Shown in pieces: positions 6,779 through 13,082 of a stretch of DNA of 22,148 bases. The number at the start of each line of letters is the position of its first letter. Position 1 is the stretch's first letter. Source of the DNA: Prevotellaceae bacterium (GTDB lineage: Bacteria; Bacteroidota; Bacteroidia; Bacteroidales; UBA932); contig JAISRS010000169.1 of the NCBI GenBank assembly GCA_031273485.1, forward strand, positions 1 through 22,148. The letters run 5' to 3'. Below the pieces are notes generated by a model. It saw only the letters and a program-made list of their open reading frames with translations, had not been told where the DNA came from and made no database searches. Both the position numbers and the translations under genes were made by a program.

Positions 6779-9193
6779 ATGAAAACATTTACAGAAATGA
6801 GAACCTCTAAAAGCAGCCTTTTCGACGCTCAATGTCAATCTTTAAATCCGCCTTTACAACGTGTAAACTCAGGTTTAAAAATCCTGTCCGTCGTGAAAAA
6901 TCAAGTTATTAGAATCTTCATAGCATTAGCCCTCGTCTTTTGCCTCATCCCTGCGCCTTCCGACGCAAAAGGAAAATCGAATGAAGTATATGTTCCGAGC
7001 GCAGAAGAAAAAGCGGTGTGGAATCAACTGCTTGAACAGGGAATAGAAAAAATCGTTTTTGTGAAACGCTTCACCTACAGCAGCAATCACTACTATACGG
7101 AATATCTGAACTCCAAATTCCTGCCGGGAGGAAATCTTTATATACTTTCACTGCGCACGGGAGAAACACAGGAACTGGCTCCCTCATTATCGGGCGGCAT
7201 ATTCGGAGCGTTTGACATTTCGTTCGACGCCAAACGCATTGTGTTTGCCTATAAAGCCTCGCTGACAACAGGCTATCGACTGTATGAAATAAACGTGGAC
7301 GGAAGCGGCTTGAAGCAACTCACATTTTCGCCCGACGATGAAGAAAAAACAGTGGAAAAATACCAAATCGACGGCTATCACCACGGCACCGAAGACCTCG
7401 ACCCCTGCTATCTCCCCGACGGAGGAATAGTCTTTATTTCGACCCGCTGCCGTTTCGGGATATTATGCGACGCCCCGGATATTTTCACTACCACCGTTTT
7501 GTACCGCATCGACGGCGACGGCTCAAACATGCGCAAACTGACCAACAGCTCCGTTTCGGAAAACACGCCCTGTCTTCTGCCCGACGGTCGCATCATGTAC
7601 ACCCGCTGGGAATATGTCGATAAAGGCGCCGTATCCGTCAAATGCCTGTGGGCTATAAATCCCGACGGCTCCAATTCGGTGGAAATATACGGCAACGATA
7701 TAGCTTTTCCCACTACCATGATTATGGGACGTCCCATACCGGGTTCACGCAACGAATATGTATTTACCGGAACGCCCCACTGCCCGCAAAACTGCGTGGG
7801 AACAATCGTCCGCATCAACACGGCAAAAGACATCCGAACCCGCGAACCGATGACATATATAACCCCCTATACGGATATCCGCGCTGAAGCGGGATTCGCT
7901 TTCCGCGATCCGGTGGATACCACCAAATGGAAAAATGACTACGGAGGAAAAGGTCCGCTGTTCAGAGAAAGTTATCCGCTGTCGCGTTCGGAATTTCTGG
8001 TTTCACATAAACCCGCAGGAACCGTATGGCACGATTCCAAATCCTATCAGTTGTATCTTTTGCACGAAGGCGGAAAAACAGAACCTGTCTATTCCGACAA
8101 AGAGATTTCCTGCTTCCGTCCCATGCCGCTGGTTGCACGAGAAGTTCCGCCCGTGATTCCGTCAAGCCTCAACAGGGAACTTGCCGAACAAAACCTCGCC
8201 GAATGTATAGTTACCGATGTTTATAAAGGAATGGTAGGCGTGGAAAAAGGGTCGATAAAATATTTGCGCATACTGGAACAAGTGCCGCGTCCCTGGGGCG
8301 CAAGACGCTTTTATAAACCGGAATATACGAAGGACGAATACGATCAGCAACATGCCGTAATCACCAAGGATACGCATCTGGGACTGAAAATACAGCACGG
8401 CGTAGTAACCGTAGAAGCCGACGGCTCTGCACGATTCCTGGTTCCGGCTGAAAAAAATATCATCCTGCAAGCCTTAGACGCCAATTACAGAGCAATTCAA
8501 ACAGAACGCACTTACGTAAATTACATGCCCGGCGAAGTCCGCAGTTGCATAGGCTGTCACGAATCAACTTCGCAAGCCCCCGGCATAAGCGGCAGAACCC
8601 CCAGAGCAATGAAACGCAAAGCAGAAACGCCTTATGCCCAGGCAGGGGAAACCGCCGCCGCCAAAACCCTCAGCTATGCACGCGATGTGCAGCCGGTATG
8701 GGACAAACACTGCGTTAGCTGTCACAGCGATACCGATTCGCCCGACAAGCTGAATCTTTCCGGCAAAGCCACCCGTTTGTTTAACAAATCGTATGAGAGT
8801 TTAGTTCCCGAACGTCGCACAAAGATACGCAACAGAGGTCTTTTAGGTCCGGTGATAGGCGAAAATCATCCGAAAACCGGGAATATACACTATCTGCCTG
8901 CAAAATCGCTCGGCTCGTATGCCTCAATTTTGGTGTCCATGCTATCGCCGGATGTAAAACTAAGCGACCCCAAAGACAGGGAAAAAGCGGAACATCTTGC
9001 CGAAATACACAAGAAAATCAAACTACAGCCCGAAGAATTGTTGAAAATCACCAATTGGGTGGATACCAATTGCCAATATTACGGGACTTATTACGGAAGA
9101 AGGGACACCGTGTTTAGGGAACATCCCGATTATCGCAAAGAATACGATGTGATAACGGCAGTGAGTCCGGAACCTCCGACAAAGTATGAATAA
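6779..9193 (+). CDS. Secreted PD40/HzsA-like beta-propeller protein with two CXXCH haem motifs
   Basis: Up to 804 residues. A signal peptide (IRIFIALALVFCLIPAPSDA) is followed by repeated beta-propeller segments: DPCYLPDGGIVFISTRC, then TPCLLPDGRIMYTRWEY, each next to an INxDGSxxxxLT-type motif. A conserved middle domain and a C-terminal c-type cytochrome region with CIGCH (residues 590-594) and CVSCH (645-649) complete it. This arrangement matches proteins annotated as hydrazine synthase alpha-like, common in Planctomycetes and also found in Bacteroidota. It need not make hydrazine; the beta and gamma partners are absent. It should act in the periplasm or outside, with covalent haem. The start is uncertain: ATG 6779 adds 38 residues encoded largely by the 6799-6919 repeat, while in-frame GTG 6893 begins right at the signal peptide (VKNQVIRIF). 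It follows the DeoR-type gene by 19 bp. Confidence 0.8.
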   Translation: MKTFTEMRTSKSSLFDAQCQSLNPPLQRVNSGLKILSVVKNQVIRIFIALALVFCLIPAPSDAKGKSNEVYVPSAEEKAVWNQLLEQGIEKIVFVKRFTYSSNHYYTEYLNSKFLPGGNLYILSLRTGETQELAPSLSGGIFGAFDISFDAKRIVFAYKASLTTGYRLYEINVDGSGLKQLTFSPDDEEKTVEKYQIDGYHHGTEDLDPCYLPDGGIVFISTRCRFGILCDAPDIFTTTVLYRIDGDGSNMRKLTNSSVSENTPCLLPDGRIMYTRWEYVDKGAVSVKCLWAINPDGSNSVEIYGNDIAFPTTMIMGRPIPGSRNEYVFTGTPHCPQNCVGTIVRINTAKDIRTREPMTYITPYTDIRAEAGFAFRDPVDTTKWKNDYGGKGPLFRESYPLSRSEFLVSHKPAGTVWHDSKSYQLYLLHEGGKTEPVYSDKEISCFRPMPLVAREVPPVIPSSLNRELAEQNLAECIVTDVYKGMVGVEKGSIKYLRILEQVPRPWGARRFYKPEYTKDEYDQQHAVITKDTHLGLKIQHGVVTVEADGSARFLVPAEKNIILQALDANYRAIQTERTYVNYMPGEVRSCIGCHESTSQAPGISGRTPRAMKRKAETPYAQAGETAAAKTLSYARDVQPVWDKHCVSCHSDTDSPDKLNLSGKATRLFNKSYESLVPERRTKIRNRGLLGPVIGENHPKTGNIHYLPAKSLGSYASILVSMLSPDVKLSDPKDREKAEHLAEIHKKIKLQPEELLKITNWVDTNCQYYGTYYGRRDTVFREHPDYRKEYDVITAVSPEPPTKYE
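6799..6919 (+). mobile_element. MITE-like repeat, copy 2, within the 5' end of the HzsA-like gene
   Basis: This stretch aligns with the 574-695 element across its length (for example TTTAAATCC, GTAAACTC, GGTTTAAAAATC and TGAAAAATCAAGTT), with many substitutions and decayed terminal repeats (GAGAACCTCT against TTAGAATCTTC). It is open in the same reading frame as copy 1: both read L-N-P-x-L-Q-x-V-N-S-G-L-K-I-L-S and then K-N-Q-V. In both, the hydrophobic core of a signal peptide follows directly or shortly after. Confidence 0.7.
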
Positions 9194-9391
9194 AATTATG
9201 AAAGAAAAAGAGTATGAAAATACAGAAATCGAAAGTCAATAATACATTGTAAGTAAAGGTCGAATATAATTTCCGCAAAGGCAGAAAAATATCGTACAAC
9301 GGCGCTTCTGATATTTAATGTCTTTGTGGAATTTTCGACTGATATATGATTTCGGTCTATTGATTTCGTTTTCCGGTAAAATAATATTAAT

Positions 9392-9426
9392 ATTGATAAC
9401 ATTAAATAAACAAATTGATAACATTA
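9392..9426 (+). promoter_or_regulatory. Two direct ATTGATAACATTA repeats, 22 bp apart
   Basis: The 13-bp word ATTGATAACATTA occurs at 9392-9404 and 9414-9426, a spacing of about two helical turns. The pair lies in the 307-bp gap before the SDR gene, so it could be a tandem operator. The rest of this gap (9194-9391) shows no gene or clear promoter. Confidence 0.4.
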
Positions 9427-9435
9427 CCGAATAAG

Positions 9436-9456
9436 GGTTATCCCGAAGGAATAACC
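9436..9456 (+). promoter_or_regulatory. Small stem-loop upstream of the SDR gene
   Basis: GGTTATCC (9436-9443) pairs with GGAATAACC (9448-9456) with one bulge around a CGAA loop. It is 45 bp upstream of the start codon and has no T tract after it. It could be a leader hairpin or an mRNA-stabilising stem. Confidence 0.3.
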
Positions 9457-9500
9457 GTATTTTGTGAATGTTTAGTGCAAAAAAATAATACTATAGATAT

Positions 9501-10274
9501 ATGAATATTTTAGATTTTTCGGGTAAAACAGCATTAGTTACAGGCGCAGCCGGAGCAATAGGAAAAACCGTTGCCCTACAATTGGCGGAATATGGCGCAA
9601 CAGTTGTTATTACCGATTTAAAAGAAGAACAGGTGCAGGCTGCTGCATCGGAATTAGGTTGCATTGGAATGGCGGCAGACGTCACCAAGTGGGAACAGGT
9701 AAAAAAAGTGGTGGATTTCACCCTCGACCGGTATGGACGGATAGACATTCTGGTGAATGTCGCCGGCATAGTGGGACAGGGACTTGTGGAAGATATCACC
9801 GAAGAGGAATGGGACAGGATGTTTGACGTGAATTGTAAAGGAACTTTCCTTTTCACCAAATATGTTGTTCCGCAGATGAAAGCCAACAAGTACGGCAAAA
9901 TTATCAATTACTCCTCCAAATCGGGCAAAACCGGTTCGGCGCTGATGAGCCACTACTGCGCAGCCAAAGGCGCAATTATCTCCTTTACGCAGGCGCTCGC
10001 CTACGAACTCGCCGACTACGGCATCAATGTAAATTGTGTATGCCCCGGTATAACGGATAATTCGGGCGTATGGGCAAATGTCTCCGCCGGATATACGGTG
10101 AATCTGAACATGCCCAAGGACGAGGTAGTAAAAAAGTTTACAGCCAAAATACCGTTGAAACGTCTGGCTACAGTGCAGGATGTGGCTGCTGTTACGGCAT
10201 TTCTGGCATCCGCCGGAGCCGACTATATGACAGGTCAGGCTATCAATATCACCGGCGGAAGAGAAATGCATTAG
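9501..10274 (+). CDS. SDR-family NAD(P)-dependent oxidoreductase
   Basis: A 257-residue classical short-chain dehydrogenase. It has the Rossmann motif TGAAGAIG (residues 14-21), the acidic ITDLK at the end of the second strand (suggesting NAD rather than NADP), NVAG in place of the usual NNAG, the catalytic YCAAK (Y152, K156) preceded by a serine-rich YSSKSGKTGS segment, and a C-terminal GQAINITGG. Such enzymes oxidise or reduce a hydroxyl or carbonyl on sugars, polyols, steroids or acyl chains. The best guess from the neighbourhood (DeoR-type regulator, DeoC-type aldolase, zinc dehydrogenase) is a sugar or polyol. The deoC-like gene follows after a 349-bp gap with unusual structure. Confidence 0.9.
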   Translation: MNILDFSGKTALVTGAAGAIGKTVALQLAEYGATVVITDLKEEQVQAAASELGCIGMAADVTKWEQVKKVVDFTLDRYGRIDILVNVAGIVGQGLVEDITEEEWDRMFDVNCKGTFLFTKYVVPQMKANKYGKIINYSSKSGKTGSALMSHYCAAKGAIISFTQALAYELADYGINVNCVCPGITDNSGVWANVSAGYTVNLNMPKDEVVKKFTAKIPLKRLATVQDVAAVTAFLASAGADYMTGQAINITGGREMH

Positions 10275-10298
10275 TTCTCCAACGAATTTATACGAATA

Positions 10299-10372
10299 TT
10301 TCGGCGCGCTCTTGTCAAACTTCTTGAAAGTTCGACAAGGGCATGTTTCAATTTCGATTGAAACCGCCGAAA
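10299..10372 (+). ncRNA. Candidate structured RNA: three-way junction between the SDR gene and deoC
   Basis: A closing stem of TTTCGGCG (10299-10306) with CGCCGAAA (10365-10372) encloses two hairpins. Hairpin A (10308-10342) has a GCTCTTGTC / GACAAGGGC-type stem with a single mismatch further in and a CTTGA loop. Hairpin B (10345-10364) is GTTTCAAT-TTCG-ATTGAAAC, an 8-bp perfect stem with a UUCG tetraloop. Almost every base is paired, and hairpin B abuts the closing stem. A further small stem (TCCGT/ACGGA, 10375-10387) follows. It is not a family I can name. It could be the 3' structure of the upstream mRNA, a regulatory leader, or a dispersed palindromic repeat. Confidence 0.4.
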
Positions 10373-10520
10373 GTTCCGTAAAACGGATTTAAGCGGACTC
10401 GAAAATGGAAGATAAACCGATTTATACATCAACCGGGCGGCAACATGCGGATACAGTTTCATGCGATGCGATGCCGGTCAAACATTCAAAGGAACAATGG
10501 ACGATCGGGCAAAAGAATAT

Positions 10521-10541
10521 TTGCGTCATTTTGTGACGCAA
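10521..10541. promoter_or_regulatory. 8-bp-arm palindrome upstream of deoC, candidate operator
   Basis: TTGCGTCA and TGACGCAA are perfect inverted arms around TTTTG. The centre is about 44 bp upstream of a -7-like element, so it is placed like an activator or repressor site. There is no T tract after it, which argues against a terminator. Confidence 0.45.
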
Positions 10542-10570
10542 TCCTAACGACGAACCGATGAGATGATAAC

Positions 10571-10578
10571 TAAATTTG
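10571..10578 (+). promoter_or_regulatory. -7 promoter element for the deoC-adh pair
   Basis: TAAATTTG matches TAnnTTTG, 46 bp before the chosen deoC ATG. No TTG lies at the usual spacing upstream, so the promoter may depend on a factor bound at the nearby palindrome. Confidence 0.4.
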
Positions 10579-10623
10579 TGAAACCGTTTGAGAAATATAT
10601 TAAACAATGAAATATTATTAGTA

Positions 10624-11358
10624 ATGAAAAATTATACAAGAGCAGAAGTGGCGGCTACTATAGACCACGCGGTATTAAAACCCGACATGACGGTGGAGGA
10701 TATCGAAAAAAATGCGAAGATGTGTCTTCGCGAACAAGTAGCGAGTATGTGCGTACGTCCGTGCGACGTGGCGTCGGCGGCTCGTCTATTGAAAGATTCA
10801 AACGTTAAAGTGTCCTGTGTGCTGAGCTTTCCACACGGCGCCGACGCTACGCCGGTGAAAGCCTTTCAGGCAAAACAGGCTATTGCCGACGGAACGGACG
10901 AAATAGACATGGTAATGAACATCGGCAGGTTCCTGTCGGGCGACTATGATTATGTGGAGAAAGATATTCGGGCAGTGGTGGAAACGGCTCACGGCACAGG
11001 TAAAAATCAAACCGCCGAAGCAAATATCACTAAAGTGAAATATATCTTGGTGAAGGTGATACTGGAGAGCGGATTCCTCACGCCGGAACAGGTTGCCAAA
11101 GCCTGCGAACTTGCATATCAGGCGGGAGCCGATTTTGTGAAAACTTCCACAGGTTTCGGACCCGGAAGCGCTACTCCCGAAACTGTTGACGTGATGCTCA
11201 AAACTGTGGGCGACAAAATGGGAGTGAAACCTTCGGGAGGTATCCGCGACTGGGCAACCGCCGTGGGATACCTGCAACAGGGAGTACAGAGATTAGGCGT
11301 AGGTTCAACCGAGGCAGTATTGAACGGAGCGCCCGAAGAAGAAAATCCGACGGTATGA
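10624..11358 (+). CDS. deoC: Deoxyribose-phosphate aldolase family protein
   Basis: A 244-residue DeoC/LacD-family class I aldolase. ATIDHAVLKP at the N-terminus, EIDMVMNIG (D95), the Schiff-base lysine in LVKVILESG (K144) and the second active-site lysine in DFVKTSTGF (K173) are all present, as are KPSGGIRD and GVGSTEAVL. The expected reaction is cleavage of 2-deoxyribose 5-phosphate to glyceraldehyde 3-phosphate and acetaldehyde. An unusual stretch of roughly 14 residues (KNQTAEANITKVKY) sits just before the Schiff-base strand, where typical DeoC proteins have a short loop, so the substrate may differ. ATG 10624 is preferred over in-frame ATG 10588 because it starts directly at the conserved N-terminus. 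Its stop overlaps the next gene by 4 bp (ATGA), so the two are coupled. Confidence 0.88.
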   Translation: MKNYTRAEVAATIDHAVLKPDMTVEDIEKNAKMCLREQVASMCVRPCDVASAARLLKDSNVKVSCVLSFPHGADATPVKAFQAKQAIADGTDEIDMVMNIGRFLSGDYDYVEKDIRAVVETAHGTGKNQTAEANITKVKYILVKVILESGFLTPEQVAKACELAYQAGADFVKTSTGFGPGSATPETVDVMLKTVGDKMGVKPSGGIRDWATAVGYLQQGVQRLGVGSTEAVLNGAPEEENPTV

Positions 11359-12404
11359 AGGCAGTAGTATTTTACGCCCCCGGAGATATCCGAACGGAAG
11401 AAGTCGAACGCCCCGTCTGCCGACCGGACGAGGCGCTGGTGAAAGTGGACGTATGCGCTGTGTGCGGGTCGGATATGAAAGCGGCGGTATCGGGCAATGT
11501 CCGCATCAAACCGCCGCGAATCATGGGACATGAGTTCACCGGAGTGATTGTTGAAAAGGGAGATAAGACGGAGGGCTACGCAACAGGCGACCGTGTGGTG
11601 ATGGCTACCAGCATCAGCTGCGGCGAGTGTTATTACTGTCGGCACGGACACCGTAACCTCTGCGTCAATCTTGCTCCTATGGGCTACAGCTTCGACGGCG
11701 GCATGGCGGAATATGTGACGATTCCCGCACAGGCAATCACAAACGGACATTTAATCAAAACCCCCGCCTCATTACCGGCAGAAATAGCGGCTTTGGCTGA
11801 ACCTGTGAGTTGCGCGGTCAATGCCGTTGAACAGTGCAATGTGAAGCAGGGCGACACGGTTGTGGTGATAGGAGCAGGACCAATGGGGATATTGAACGCC
11901 TGCATTGCACGGTCGTACGGAGCGGCAAAAATCATTTTCGCCGAACTGAATCCGCAACGACTGAAACAGTGCGAACAGTTTAATTTCCACCGTCTGGTGA
12001 ATCCTGCAAAGGAAAACCTTAAACAGGTAATTATGGACGAAACGGAAGGATATGGAGCGGATACGATTATAATTGCAGCGCCCGCGGCAGCTCCGCAGGA
12101 ACAGGCTCTTGACCTTGTGCGTAAACGGGGCAACGTCATGTTGTTTGCTTCGCTGCCCGTTGGGAAAAATATGCTGAATATGGACAGCCGTCTGATCCAT
12201 TATAAAGAATTACGCGTGCTTGGCAGCAGCGATTCCACGCCCGACCATGTGCGAAAAGCGGTAGAAATCCTGTCGTCCGGCAGTTTCCCCGCCTCTGCCA
12301 TTGTGACGCACCGTTTGCCCTTAGACGGCATCGAACAGGCTTTTGAACTGATGCGCAGCGGCGAATCATTGCGCGTAGCGCTGATACCAAATTATGAATT
12401 ATGA
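11355..12404 (+). CDS. Zinc-dependent alcohol/polyol dehydrogenase (MDR family)
   Basis: A 349-residue medium-chain dehydrogenase. Catalytic zinc ligands are C37 (in AVCGSD), H59 and E60 (GHEFTG). The structural zinc site has all four cysteines, C89, C92, C95 and C103, in CGECYYCRHGHRNLC. The nucleotide-binding motif is VVVIGAGPMGIL, followed by an acidic residue in FAELNP, which favours NAD. The pattern resembles sorbitol, threonine and galactitol dehydrogenases more than ethanol dehydrogenases. It is coupled to deoC through the ATGA overlap, so it may act on the aldolase's substrate or product; this is inference. It is complete. After it lie 678 bp of repeats without a gene. Confidence 0.92.
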   Translation: MKAVVFYAPGDIRTEEVERPVCRPDEALVKVDVCAVCGSDMKAAVSGNVRIKPPRIMGHEFTGVIVEKGDKTEGYATGDRVVMATSISCGECYYCRHGHRNLCVNLAPMGYSFDGGMAEYVTIPAQAITNGHLIKTPASLPAEIAALAEPVSCAVNAVEQCNVKQGDTVVVIGAGPMGILNACIARSYGAAKIIFAELNPQRLKQCEQFNFHRLVNPAKENLKQVIMDETEGYGADTIIIAAPAAAPQEQALDLVRKRGNVMLFASLPVGKNMLNMDSRLIHYKELRVLGSSDSTPDHVRKAVEILSSGSFPASAIVTHRLPLDGIEQAFELMRSGESLRVALIPNYEL

Positions 12405-12473
12405 TTACAGAATTATAGGATTTTTACCTTCGTAGAAAAAATTCGTGAAAATGTCTGAACCATGATTACAGGA

Positions 12474-12857
12474 GGGTGTACGACAAAAATCCCACGCTGC
12501 CCCGCACAAGCAATCCTAAGGCTAAGCTCAGAGGGATTTCGATTAGAAACAATGTTTCTAATCGAAATCAGGGGGTGATTCTAATTAGAAACAATGTTTC
12601 TAATCGAAATCGGGGGGTGATTCTAATTAGAAACAATGTTTCTAATCGAAATCAGGGGGTGATTCTAATTAGAAACATTGTTTCTAATCGAAATCAGGGG
12701 GTGATTCTAATTAGAAACAATGTTTCTAATCGGAATCAGGAGGTAATTCTAATTAGAAACAATGTTTCTAATCGGAATCAGGGGGTAATTCTAATTAGAA
12801 ACAATGTTTCTAATCGGAATCAGGGGGTAACGACAATGGGATTTTTGTCGTACACCC
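12474..12857. mobile_element. 384-bp element with 21-bp terminal inverted repeats and 9-bp flanking direct repeats
   Basis: The left end (12474-12494, starting GGGTGTACGACAAAAATCCC) and the right end (12837-12857, ending TTTTTGTCGTACACCC) are perfect reverse complements over 21 bp. The word ATTACAGGA directly abuts both ends (12465-12473 and 12858-12866), as a 9-bp target-site duplication would. One caution is that ATTACAGG also repeats in tandem on the right side. The interior has a 47-bp unique segment and then the tandem array. No transposase is encoded. An open frame runs through the array only because the unit length is a multiple of three. It is best read as a non-autonomous transposable element. 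Confidence 0.7.
12542..12830. repeat. Seven tandem 42-bp units, each with the same palindrome
   Basis: The 21-bp palindrome ATTAGAAACA-N-TGTTTCTAAT starts at 12542, 12584, 12626, 12668, 12710, 12752 and 12794, exactly 42 bp apart. All 20 arm bases are the same in all seven copies; only the central base changes (A in six, T in the fourth). The 21-bp linkers vary slightly: units 1-4 have CGAAATC, units 5-7 CGGAATC. In most units the symmetry extends further, through TGATT/AATCA. The period equals four turns of B-DNA, so all palindromes face the same side. Spacers are not unique, so this is not a CRISPR array. Confidence 0.9.
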
Positions 12858-12887
12858 ATTACAGGATTACAGGATTACAGGATTTTT

Positions 12888-13080
12888 TCCTTCGTAGAAA
12901 AAATTCGTGTAATTCGTAAAATTCGTAGGATTTTAAATTCGTGTAATTCGTAAAAATCCTTAGGATTTTAAATTTGTGTAATTCGTGTAATTCGTGGATA
13001 AAAAAACGTGGATAAAAAAACAAAAACGTGGATAAAAAAAACGTGGATAAAAAAATTTGTTTAATTCGTTGATAAAAAAG
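12888..13080 (+). repeat. ATTCGTG-rich degenerate repeat tract
   Basis: This tract is filled with variants of TTCGTGTAATTCGTGG and GTGGATAAAAAA, plus an AAATCCTTAGGATTTTAAA palindrome. It ends just before the start codon of the SDR gene at 13083 and contains no clear promoter. The same motifs occur at 15180-15352 and, in reverse orientation, at 18823-19088. Confidence 0.75.
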
Positions 13081-13082
13081 AT

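Larger units (their letters stand above)
12417..12909. repeat. 31-bp direct repeats bracketing the 42-bp array element
   Basis: AGGATTTTTACCTTCG... at 12417-12447 and AGGATTTTTTCCTTCG... at 12879-12909 are 30 of 31 bases identical, both ending in AAATTCGTG. Between the right-hand copy and the element is an 8-bp tandem repeat, ATTACAGG three times (12858-12881). The element may have inserted into, or been duplicated along with, a pre-existing repeat region. Confidence 0.65.

Noticed and set aside
6779..9193. True hydrazine synthase subunit of an anammox organism
   Set aside because: The partner subunits are absent and the rest of the window is of Bacteroidota type; only the domain family is shared.
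9199..9243. A 14-codon open frame after the HzsA-like gene
   Set aside because: It is too short, has no supporting signal, and could easily occur by chance in AT-rich DNA.
10271..10462. A 63-codon minus-strand frame in the gap between the SDR gene and deoC
   Set aside because: It has no recognisable family or ribosome site and coincides with the strongly base-paired region, which better explains the sequence.
12542..12830. CRISPR array
   Set aside because: The sequences between repeats are nearly identical rather than unique, and no cas genes are present.
12476..12919. A 147-codon open frame across the 42-bp array, with a 14-residue peptide repeat
   Set aside because: It is open only because 42 is a multiple of three. 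It starts with GTG inside the terminal inverted repeat, has no promoter or ribosome site, and runs past the element end. Conservation follows the palindrome, not codons.
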